Of a stretch of 7,736 nucleotides of DNA, positions 1 through 5,778 are shown one piece after another; the first letter of the stretch is position 1; each line of letters begins with the position of its first letter. Below the pieces are notes generated by a model. That model was given only the letters and a program-made list of their open reading frames with translations. It was not told where the DNA came from and searched no databases. Position numbers and translations under genes: made by a program. The stretch comes from Ruminococcus sp. (lineage in GTDB: Bacteria; Bacillota; Clostridia; Oscillospirales; Ruminococcaceae), in assembly GCA_014799765.1 (NCBI GenBank), contig JAAVHK010000095.1, forward strand, positions 1 to 7,736. The letters run 5' to 3'.

Positions 1-1
1 A

Positions 2-82
2 CTTTCTGAAAATGAACGGAATACAATAACATCCCTCATGAAAGTCAAGGACATGGTACTGAAACAGAAGTACAATTATTAA
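2..82 (+). CDS. C-terminal end of an unidentified protein (partial)
   Basis: The frame starting at base 2 is open for 26 codons from the window edge to a TAA stop at 80-82. The predicted tail is charged and helix-like (it begins LSENERNTITSLMKVKD and ends in KQKYNY). The gene body lies outside the window, so no function can be assigned. Two things support a real gene: the stop codon lies just before a strong hairpin with a downstream T-run in this orientation (92-129), and the arrangement is a normal convergent gene end facing pnp. The composition would fit the end of a small regulator with a helical C-terminus, but that is only an impression. A chance open frame of 26 codons is also possible. 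Confidence 0.5.
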   Translation, partial: LSENERNTITSLMKVKDMVLKQKYNY

Positions 83-84
83 TG

Positions 85-129
85 AAAAAAGATGTACCCT
101 ATGTATATTTATACATAAGGTACATTTTT
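85..129. terminator. Bidirectional intrinsic terminator between convergent genes
   Basis: Arms 92-107 and 110-125 are complementary at 15 of 16 positions; the exception, c99 against a118, becomes a G-U wobble in the minus-strand RNA. The minus-strand transcript (pnp) reads the hairpin and then a run of six U (A-run 85-90 on the plus strand). The plus-strand transcript reads it and then five U (125-129). It begins 17 nt past the pnp stop codon and about 10 nt past the stop of the partial plus-strand gene, so it can end both transcripts. The stem is AT-rich, with two GG/CC blocks near its base. Confidence 0.8.
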
Positions 130-141
130 AATTATAAATTA

Positions 142-2259
142 TTATTTCTTTTTCTTTTTGGCTTCGATATCAGCGAGGGCATCTTTACGGGAGAGATTTA
201 TTCTGCCCTGTCTGTCTATTTCAAGGACTTTCACAACGATTTCGTCGCCTACTGAAACTACATCTTCAACCTTGTCAACTCTTTGTCTGTCGAGTTTGGA
301 AATGTGTACAAGACCGTCTTTACCGCGGGCGATTTCAACAAATGCACCGAAATCCATAATTCTTACGACTTTGCCCTTATAGATAGCACCTACTTCGGGG
401 TCATTGGCGATAGTATTGACAATCTGGAGAGCCTTGTTTGCCTTATCGCCGTCGATACCGCTGATAAATACATTACCGTCGTCACTGATGTCAATTTTAA
501 CTTCGCAGTCAGCAGAAATTTTCTGAATGACCTTACCGCCCTGACCGATAACTTCACGGATTTTGTCAACCGGAATTTTAGTCTGTAACATTTTCGGAGC
601 GTATCTGCTTACAGTCTTGCGGGGTTCAGGGATAGCCTTCAGCATAATCTCGTCTAGGATATATATACGTGCCTTGCGTGTCTTCTCGAAAGCCTCTTTT
701 ATTATAGCCGGTGTGAGACCGTCAACTTTGATATCAACCTGAATGGCTGTAATGCCCTTGTGAGTACCGCCTACTTTGAAATCCATATCGCCGAAGAAGT
801 CTTCAAGCCCTTGTATGTCAACCATAGTCATGAAGTCGTCGCTGTCGGGGAGAGTTATGAGACCGCACGATATTCCGGCAACAGGGGCTTTAATAGGTAC
901 ACCTGCGTCCATGAGGGCGAGGGTTGAACCGCATATTGAACCCTGTGAAGTTGAACCGTTGGAAGAGAGAACTTCAGAAACAAGTCTGAATGCATACGGG
1001 AACTCCTCAACGGACGGTATAACAGGCACTAAAGCTCTTTCGGCTAACGCTCCGTGACCTATTTCACGTCTGCCAGGACCACGGCTGGGTTTTGTTTCGC
1101 CGACTGAATATGACGGGAAGTTATACTGGTGCATATAACGTTTGGATTCTTCTTCGTCGAGACCGTCTATTTTCTGGGAATCGCTTACAGAACCTAAAGT
1201 TGCTACGGTAAGCACCTGTGTCTGACCACGTGTGAAAAGTCCTGAACCGTGTACACGTGGCAGGAGACCTACTTCAGCTGAAAGGGGTCTTATTTCGTCA
1301 ATGCCTCTTCCGTCGACACGTTTGCCGTTATAGAGCCATTCACGGACGATTTTTTTCTGTAATTTATAGATACACTCATCAATCATAGAAATCTGTTCGG
1401 GGTAAACTTCGTCAAATTTAGCGTGAATATCGTCAACAATGGGAGCAAGTCTCTCATCACGTACAGTTTTGTCGTCGGTATCGAGAGCGGTTTTAACACG
1501 GTCTGAGGCAAATTCCTCTATAGCGTCAAACATATCGTGGTCAACTTCCTGAGACTCGAAAGTAAATTTAGGCTTGCCGATTTCCTCACGGATACCGGCA
1601 ATGAACGCAACCATTTTTTTGATTTCCCCGTGACCTGTCATAATGGCTTCAAGCATGGTATCTTCAGGGACTTCATTGGCACCGGCTTCAATCATGACTA
1701 TTTTTTCAGCAGTACCGGCTACTGTAAGTGTGAGGTCAGTTTTGGCACGCTGTTCGAGAGTGGGATTAAGAACTATTTCGCCGTCCACGAGACCGACGTT
1801 TATTCCGGCTATAGGACCATTCCACGGAATATCGGAAATTGATATAGCTATTGAAGTAGCAATCATACCGGCGATTTCAGGGGAATTGTCCGGCTCAACG
1901 GCAAGGACAGTCATAACTACGGAAACGTCATTACGCATATCTTTCGGGAAGAGAGGTCTTATAGGTCTGTCGACACAACGTGAAGTGAGGATAGCTTTTT
2001 CAGAGGGTTTACCCTCTCTTTTTGTGAATGACCCCGGTATTTTTCTGACAGAATAGAGACGTTCTTCATAATCGACGGAAAGGGGGAAGAAGTCGATACC
2101 CTCACGAGGTTTAGCACTTGCGGTTACGTTAGCCATCACGACCGTTTCGCCGTAACGTACCCAGCATGAACCGTTGGAAAGTCCGCAGGTTTTGCCGGTC
2201 TCTACAATGAGAGGTCTTCCGGCGTAAGTTGTTTCAAATTTTCTGTAATTTTCAAACAT
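142..2259 (-). CDS. pnp: Polynucleotide phosphorylase (polyribonucleotide nucleotidyltransferase)
   Basis: PNPase is a trimeric cytoplasmic enzyme that degrades RNA 3' to 5' with phosphate, releasing nucleoside diphosphates, and can add tails in reverse. The product is 705 aa, the normal length. Domains in order: first RNase PH fold (about 1-215), helical linker (about 240-320), second catalytic RNase PH fold (about 325-540), KH domain (about 560-615, with IGQGG at 571-575) and S1 domain (about 628-690), then a lysine-rich tail. Family blocks visible include FTRGQTQ, NGSTSQGSICG and FFGDMDF; by my recollection of the E. coli enzyme, D487 and D493 match its catalytic aspartates D486 and D492. 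The ATG at 2259 is chosen because GGAGGA lies 7 nt upstream and the protein then begins MFENYRKF, as usual in clostridial homologues. A longer frame would need a TTG at 2301 with no ribosome binding site. It lies downstream of rpsO and is likely cotranscribed. Confidence 0.97.
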   Translation of the reverse strand: MFENYRKFETTYAGRPLIVETGKTCGLSNGSCWVRYGETVVMANVTASAKPREGIDFFPLSVDYEERLYSVRKIPGSFTKREGKPSEKAILTSRCVDRPIRPLFPKDMRNDVSVVMTVLAVEPDNSPEIAGMIATSIAISISDIPWNGPIAGINVGLVDGEIVLNPTLEQRAKTDLTLTVAGTAEKIVMIEAGANEVPEDTMLEAIMTGHGEIKKMVAFIAGIREEIGKPKFTFESQEVDHDMFDAIEEFASDRVKTALDTDDKTVRDERLAPIVDDIHAKFDEVYPEQISMIDECIYKLQKKIVREWLYNGKRVDGRGIDEIRPLSAEVGLLPRVHGSGLFTRGQTQVLTVATLGSVSDSQKIDGLDEEESKRYMHQYNFPSYSVGETKPSRGPGRREIGHGALAERALVPVIPSVEEFPYAFRLVSEVLSSNGSTSQGSICGSTLALMDAGVPIKAPVAGISCGLITLPDSDDFMTMVDIQGLEDFFGDMDFKVGGTHKGITAIQVDIKVDGLTPAIIKEAFEKTRKARIYILDEIMLKAIPEPRKTVSRYAPKMLQTKIPVDKIREVIGQGGKVIQKISADCEVKIDISDDGNVFISGIDGDKANKALQIVNTIANDPEVGAIYKGKVVRIMDFGAFVEIARGKDGLVHISKLDRQRVDKVEDVVSVGDEIVVKVLEIDRQGRINLSRKDALADIEAKKKKK

Positions 2260-2266
2260 GGAAAAT

Positions 2267-2272
2267 TCCTCC
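2267..2272 (-). promoter_or_regulatory. Ribosome binding site that fixes the pnp start
   Basis: The minus strand reads GGAGGA here, 7 nt before the ATG at 2259-2257. The in-frame TTG at 2301-2299 has no comparable purine-rich site and sits inside an inverted repeat, so the shorter protein is preferred. Confidence 0.85.
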
Positions 2273-2289
2273 GTTAAAAAATTTATGTC

Positions 2290-2354
2290 CGGCTTTAGCA
2301 AAAAATTCTGACACAGCAGTGTATGACCGTATCACAATTTAATGCTAAAAGCCG
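2290..2354 (-). promoter_or_regulatory. Long stem-loop in the pnp leader (candidate RNase III or PNPase control site)
   Basis: Arm 2290-2300 (cggctttagca on the plus strand) is complementary to 2343-2354 (tgctaaaagccg) apart from one extra A. The stem continues after a small internal loop with 2303-2307 against 2336-2340. About 28 nt remain at the apex, including a smaller possible hairpin (ACAC/GTGT around 2311-2322). The element lies in the rpsO-pnp spacer, ending 17 nt before the pnp ribosome binding site. In E. coli the pnp leader folds into a double-stranded stem that RNase III cuts and PNPase then destabilises, giving autoregulation. A similar role here is inferred from position and shape only; the sequence itself is not one I recognise. 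Confidence 0.55.
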
Positions 2355-2374
2355 TTTATGAGTTCAGAGACGTA

Positions 2375-2407
2375 AAGGCAGAGGGTAAAAAAATACCCGT
2401 CTGCCTT
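2375..2407 (-). terminator. Hairpin just after rpsO, lacking a downstream U-tract (attenuator or processing site)
   Basis: Arms 2375-2382 (aaggcaga) and 2400-2407 (tctgcctt) pair perfectly. Beyond a single bulged base (2399), 2383-2387 pairs with 2394-2398, leaving a six-base loop that is all U in the minus-strand RNA. The hairpin starts 8 nt past the rpsO stop codon. There is no U-run after it, so it is not a textbook intrinsic terminator. It could be a partial terminator, an mRNA 3'-end stabiliser after cleavage between rpsO and pnp, or part of the pnp leader structure. The fold is clear; the role is inferred. Confidence 0.5.
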
Positions 2408-2415
2408 GAATGGAA

Positions 2416-2682
2416 TTACTTACGGAGACCGAGCTTTTCAATAACAGCACGGTATCTGTTGATGTCCTTTTTCTTGAGATAAGCAAGAAGGTTACGTCTG
2501 TGACCAACCATTTTGAGAAGTCCTCTTCTTGAGTGGTGGTCATTCTTGTGTTCCTTGAGATGTGCAGTAAGGTCATTTATCCTTCTTGTGAGAATAGCAA
2601 TCTGCACTTCCGGTGAACCGGTGTCAGTTTCGTGAGTTCTGTTAGCTTCGATAACAGCTGTTTTTTCTTCTTTCAGTAACAT
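2416..2682 (-). CDS. rpsO: 30S ribosomal protein S15
   Basis: S15 is a primary binder of the central domain of 16S rRNA and helps form the 30S platform; it also contacts 23S rRNA across the subunit interface. The product is 88 aa, the family's standard size. The whole chain matches the family: HETDTGSPEVQIAILTRRI near residues 17-35, LKEHKNDHHSRRGLLKMV near 42-59, and LLAYLKKKD followed by a C-terminal helix ending LGLRK. These include the conserved TGSPE and DHHSRRGL blocks used in RNA binding. The ATG at 2682 has the ribosome binding site GAGGTG (2693-2688) five nt upstream. It is the first gene of the rpsO-pnp pair, with a spacer of 156 nt before pnp. S15 represses its own translation in several bacterial phyla through differently shaped leader RNAs; the structured leader here makes that plausible. 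Confidence 0.98.
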   Translation of the reverse strand: MLLKEEKTAVIEANRTHETDTGSPEVQIAILTRRINDLTAHLKEHKNDHHSRRGLLKMVGHRRNLLAYLKKKDINRYRAVIEKLGLRK

Positions 2683-2762
2683 GAAAGCACCTCATTTTTA
2701 AAATATTCCGGTATCTCTGATAAGGGTGAAACTGAGGGACACGCCCTCATCTGAGACACGGT
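2683..2762 (-). promoter_or_regulatory. Structured 5' leader of rpsO, candidate S15 autoregulatory RNA
   Basis: From the predicted transcription start near 2762 to the start codon the leader is about 80 nt. Strand 2759-2744 pairs with 2726-2711 at 15 of 16 positions (two G-U pairs, one A-A mismatch), enclosing a 17-nt loop. The loop holds CCCUCA (2738-2733), which can instead pair fully with UGAGGG (2749-2744) of the 5' arm as a 6-bp hairpin with a 5-nt loop. When free, its CCUCA can also pair with UGAGG (2694-2690), which covers the rpsO Shine-Dalgarno sequence. The leader therefore has competing folds with different access to the ribosome binding site. The complementarity is seen directly; control by S15 is inferred by analogy with the pseudoknot on E. 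coli rpsO mRNA. Confidence 0.55.
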
Positions 2763-2768
2763 GTATAT

Positions 2769-2797
2769 ATTATATCATATCATTTCCGGTTTGTAAA
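2769..2797 (-). promoter_or_regulatory. Sigma-A-type promoter for rpsO-pnp
   Basis: On the minus strand, TTTACA (2797-2792) and a perfect TATAAT (2774-2769) are separated by exactly 17 nt. The predicted start is near 2762, giving a leader of about 80 nt. This is the only strong promoter-like pair I found upstream of rpsO. Confidence 0.85.
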
Positions 2798-2800
2798 GAG

Positions 2801-2818
2801 TTTTTTTAAAAAAATTTT
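2801..2818 (-). promoter_or_regulatory. UP-like A/T tract upstream of the rpsO promoter
   Basis: Seven T, seven A and four T follow one another on the plus strand, immediately upstream of the -35 box of the rpsO promoter (about -39 to -56 from the predicted start). Phased A/T tracts at this position bind the C-terminal domain of the RNA polymerase alpha subunit and raise the output of ribosomal gene promoters. The role is inferred from position and composition. Confidence 0.5.
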
Positions 2819-2867
2819 CAGAAATTTTATTGTTATTTGAGTAAAAGAAAAAAACAAATCCAACATA

Positions 2868-2896
2868 TTGACGACACACAGGAAATATTATATAAT
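2868..2896 (+). promoter_or_regulatory. Sigma-A-type promoter for the rpe-to-whiA cluster
   Basis: TTGACG (2868-2873) and a perfect TATAAT (2891-2896) are spaced by 17 nt. Transcription should begin near 2903, leaving a leader of about 30 nt before the rpe TTG codon. An A-rich stretch (about 2843-2857) lies upstream of the -35 box. This promoter is divergent from the rpsO promoter, with about 140 nt between predicted starts. Confidence 0.88.
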
Positions 2897-2932
2897 TATG
2901 ATATACACTAAAATAAAAGGAATGATAGAATT

Positions 2933-3589
2933 TTGAATAAACTTGTTTCGGCGTCGATATTGAGTGCTGATTTACTGAATCTTGAATCAGAAATCAGGAA
3001 ACTTGAAAAAAACAGCGTTGACATGATACATTTTGACGTGATGGACGGAATATTTGTACCTAACATAAGCTATGGTATACCGGTACTTGAAAGTATAGAC
3101 AGACTTTCACCAGACCTGCTCCTTGACGTACATCTTATGATTACTGACCCCCTGAAATATATAGATAAATTTTTCCTTGCCGGTGCGGATTATATAACAT
3201 TTCACATTGAAAGCGAAAGCAATACGGCAGAGACCATAGAAGCGATACGCCGGACAGATGCAGGAATAGGTATCGCCATAAAGCCCGATACACCGGCGGA
3301 AGCTGTATTTCCGTATATCAATGACGCTGACATGATACTTGTCATGACCGTTGAACCAGGTTTCGGCGGTCAGGCATTTATGGATATGTCAGAAAAGATA
3401 CGTAAAATACGTGAATACGCCGAAAGCAACAGAAATAATCCTGCTTCTTTGCGGATAGAAGTAGACGGCGGTATAGATGATAAAACAGCACCGATAGTAA
3501 AAAATGCCGGTGCAGATGTACTTGTATCAGGAAGCTATCTTTTCAGGGCGGACGATATGGAAAAAGCAGTCAGCATTTTAAGGACATAA
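2933..3589 (+). CDS. rpe: Ribulose-phosphate 3-epimerase
   Basis: This cytoplasmic TIM-barrel enzyme interconverts D-ribulose 5-phosphate and D-xylulose 5-phosphate in the pentose phosphate pathway. The product is 218 aa, the usual length. Motifs run in family order: SASILSADLLNL at 6-17, HFDVMDGIFVPN at 33-44, DVHLM at 65-69, TVEPGFGGQAF at 139-149, EVDGGI at 176-181 and the phosphate-binding VSGSYLF near the end. H33, D35, H67 and D178 match the metal-binding and acid/base residues of the family. Translation must begin at a TTG (2933), because the next in-frame ATG lies inside the barrel (residue 31) and an in-frame stop precedes the TTG at 2909. AAAGGA lies 11 nt upstream, rather far. It is the first gene of the plus-strand cluster, 14 nt before the next gene. 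In many Bacillota rpe follows a GTPase gene (rsgA) and protein kinase genes, so this placement is somewhat different. Confidence 0.96.
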   Translation: MNKLVSASILSADLLNLESEIRKLEKNSVDMIHFDVMDGIFVPNISYGIPVLESIDRLSPDLLLDVHLMITDPLKYIDKFFLAGADYITFHIESESNTAETIEAIRRTDAGIGIAIKPDTPAEAVFPYINDADMILVMTVEPGFGGQAFMDMSEKIRKIREYAESNRNNPASLRIEVDGGIDDKTAPIVKNAGADVLVSGSYLFRADDMEKAVSILRT

Positions 3590-3603
3590 GAGGAGCTTTT
3601 TTC

Positions 3604-4764
3604 ATGAAATTCAGAAACAAGGGAAGAAAGATTTACAAGACGAAAGAAAAAAACTATTACGGCAAAACACCTCTTGGCAAATTCTTTTCAGGTGTTCTGA
3701 CTATAATATTAATTGCCGGTGTGGGCGTACTCGGCTATAGCGTCGCCGGACCTATGATTGATTATTCCCGCCGGCAAGGCGACGAAGAACCTGTAGAAAA
3801 TACCGTCGCTGAACCGGCAGAAGATGTTACGGAAGAACCGGTTGTAATGCTACATGAAAAAACCCCCGAAAATGATGCCTACAGAGGTGTACGCCTCAGT
3901 GAGTACGAAATATCAACTCCGGAAGCTATTAAAACCGCTATAAGCAGAATACCACAGGAACAGAACATAGAATATATTGAAGTACCGCTGAAACTCGCTG
4001 ACGGCAGAATTATGTATGCTACTGAATGGACTGAATTTCCGGAACTCGTTACCGCCGGAATAACTCTCGGTGAAATAACCCGTACAATAAAAAAAGAAGG
4101 TTATAAACCGGTTGCATATATGGATATTTTCGCAGATAATATAATACCGTCGGTTTACTCGGATTACGGCTACATGGACACTGAATCCCTCACGGCATGG
4201 AAAGACGGCAACTCAAAGACATGGGCTTCACCTTATTCGGAAACTTATATGAATTATGTTGACTTCATAGCACAGGAAATTTCCGGAGCAGGTTTTGAAA
4301 AGATAATATGCGGTGATATTAAATTTCCGGATTTCACGGAAAGAGACCTTATTCTTCTTGACGATAACCGCCTTGAAAATCCTGTACCGGCTTTATCTGC
4401 TGCTGCCGGTATGCTGTACAATACAATAACCGCCAATAATTCAGATATGTTTCTTGAAGTGGATTCCGCTGACATTCTTTCCGGTAAGGCTGATATACTT
4501 TCCGTTACCGATAAAAAACATACAATAGTCCTCGATATTAATCTTGACGGTATAATTTCCGGCGTGAATACCGGAAAAACGGTCTATGAGTTCATCGGCA
4601 CACCCACGGAAAACATATCAAAAATGCTGTATCTTGTCAGCGAAGATATTTCCGGATTTAATGTAATTGTACGTATATCGGGAAATTCATATAATACTTC
4701 TGACCTGCTCCGTGCCGTCTGGGATATGGCGGAAACAGGTTACAATTCATTTATTTTAGGATAA
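3604..4764 (+). CDS. Membrane-anchored protein of unknown function with weak glycosidase-like barrel signature
   Basis: The 386-residue product begins with a very basic segment (1-26), then one hydrophobic helix (about 27-49), an acidic Glu/Pro-rich linker (about 58-90) and a large remaining domain. This suggests a single-pass protein with its C-terminal domain outside the membrane. Residues 204-243 (SKTWASPYSETYMNYVDFIAQE, then AGFEKIICGDIKFPDF) resemble the DUF4015 putative glycosyl hydrolase family, whose members read roughly W-x-x-PYS...A...GFDEIQFDYIRFP; AYMDIFAD at 171-178 sits where such proteins have a strand before it. D238 would then be the equivalent acidic residue. The match is from memory and partial, so an enzymatic role is unproven. 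GAGGAG lies 8 nt before the ATG at 3604. It sits 14 nt after rpe and 30 nt before hprK and is probably cotranscribed with both. An alternative is a non-enzymatic envelope protein. Confidence 0.85.
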   Translation: MKFRNKGRKIYKTKEKNYYGKTPLGKFFSGVLTIILIAGVGVLGYSVAGPMIDYSRRQGDEEPVENTVAEPAEDVTEEPVVMLHEKTPENDAYRGVRLSEYEISTPEAIKTAISRIPQEQNIEYIEVPLKLADGRIMYATEWTEFPELVTAGITLGEITRTIKKEGYKPVAYMDIFADNIIPSVYSDYGYMDTESLTAWKDGNSKTWASPYSETYMNYVDFIAQEISGAGFEKIICGDIKFPDFTERDLILLDDNRLENPVPALSAAAGMLYNTITANNSDMFLEVDSADILSGKADILSVTDKKHTIVLDINLDGIISGVNTGKTVYEFIGTPTENISKMLYLVSEDISGFNVIVRISGNSYNTSDLLRAVWDMAETGYNSFILG

Positions 4765-4794
4765 TATTTTTTTACAGAAACGGAGAAATTTTTA

Positions 4795-5754
4795 ATGGCT
4801 GAAAATTTTAAGGTATCACTTCAGAAAGTGATTGACGAGTTTAAACTTGAAACAATCTTCATACACAAGGACGCAAAGGAAGTCATGATTGACGAAAACG
4901 ACGTAAACAGACCAGGCTTACAGCTTATGGGATTCTATGAATACTTCAATCCGGAGCGTATACAGATTATCGGCAAAATGGAATTTGCCTACCTCTCTAC
5001 CATAGACGAAAAAACACGCCGTGAACGTCTGCAACTGCTTTTCGCACAGAGAATACCGGCACTCATAATAACACGTGAACTCCCATACTTTGCGGAGATG
5101 CTGGAGCTGGCAAAAGAATACGAAGTGCCACTGCTCAGAAGCAAGGAAAGTACTTCAAACTTCATGTCCGGACTTATAGCATTTTTAAATCTTAATCTCG
5201 CACCCAGAATAACCCGTCACGGCGTACTCATTGAAATTTACGGCGAAGGTGTCTTCATAACCGGTGAAAGCGGTGTCGGAAAGAGCGAAACCGCCATAGA
5301 ACTTGTAAAGAGAGGTCACAGACTGGTTGCAGATGATGCCGTTGAAATACGTAAGGTATCAAATATAAGCCTGATAGGCAGTTCACCGGATAATATCCGC
5401 CACTTCCTCGAACTGAGAGGCATAGGCATTATCAATGCACGCCGTCTGTTTGGTATCGGTGCTGTAAAGATGACCGAAGAATTAGACCTCGTTGTTGAGC
5501 TGGAACAGTGGGATTCCGGCAAGATGTACGACAGAATGGGTGTTGATACGGAATATGTTTCAATTTTGGGCGTTAAAGTACCGTCCCTGACGATACCTGT
5601 CAAGCCCGGGCGTAATTTAGCGGTAATACTTGAAGTCGCCGCCATGAACAACAGACAGAAAAAAATGGGTTATAACGCTGCAACGGAATTACTTCATAAA
5701 TTAGGTATGCAGTCGGAATCAAAGGAAGTAATACACGATTACGAAACTTTCTGA
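4795..5754 (+). CDS. hprK: HPr kinase/phosphorylase
   Basis: HprK phosphorylates HPr on Ser46 using ATP or pyrophosphate and reverses the reaction with phosphate. It is the sensor enzyme for CcpA-dependent carbon catabolite repression in Gram-positive bacteria and acts as a hexamer in the cytoplasm. The 319-residue product has the N-terminal domain (about 1-130) and the C-terminal kinase domain. Visible signatures: R141-H142 before the kinase core, Walker A GESGVGKS (157-164), the adjoining ADDAVEI with D180/D181, the family signature ELRGIGIINARRLFGIGAV (206-224), and PVKPGRNLAVILEVAAMN (268-285). All catalytic elements appear intact. CGGAG lies 9 nt before the ATG at 4795. It is 24 nt before murB. 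HPr itself is not in the window; in related genomes an HPr-family gene often follows whiA. Confidence 0.97.
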   Translation: MAENFKVSLQKVIDEFKLETIFIHKDAKEVMIDENDVNRPGLQLMGFYEYFNPERIQIIGKMEFAYLSTIDEKTRRERLQLLFAQRIPALIITRELPYFAEMLELAKEYEVPLLRSKESTSNFMSGLIAFLNLNLAPRITRHGVLIEIYGEGVFITGESGVGKSETAIELVKRGHRLVADDAVEIRKVSNISLIGSSPDNIRHFLELRGIGIINARRLFGIGAVKMTEELDLVVELEQWDSGKMYDRMGVDTEYVSILGVKVPSLTIPVKPGRNLAVILEVAAMNNRQKKMGYNAATELLHKLGMQSESKEVIHDYETF

Positions 5755-5778
5755 TAAATAATCAAAAGAGGAGACAAT

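Noticed and set aside
158..2056. Several plus-strand open frames of 70 to 137 codons opposite pnp
   Set aside because: They lie entirely within a clear PNPase gene on the other strand, have no recognisable products and lack convincing ribosome binding sites.
2260..2301. Longer pnp beginning at a TTG at 2301 (14 extra residues)
   Set aside because: No ribosome binding site precedes the TTG, it lies within the leader inverted repeat, and the ATG at 2259 has GGAGGA at ideal spacing and a family-like N-terminus.
2316..2341. Possible separate pnp promoter in the rpsO-pnp spacer
   Set aside because: A TTGTGA-like -35 can be found but no acceptable -10 box follows at suitable spacing.
2364..2576. 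Minus-strand frame of 70 codons overlapping rpsO
   Set aside because: It is out of frame with S15 over most of its length, and its tail runs through the post-rpsO hairpin. It has no family-like features.
4740..4767. Possible internal promoter before hprK (TTACAA, 16 nt, TAATAT)
   Set aside because: The -10 match is only four of six bases and the spacer is short; in AT-rich sequence such pairs are expected by chance.
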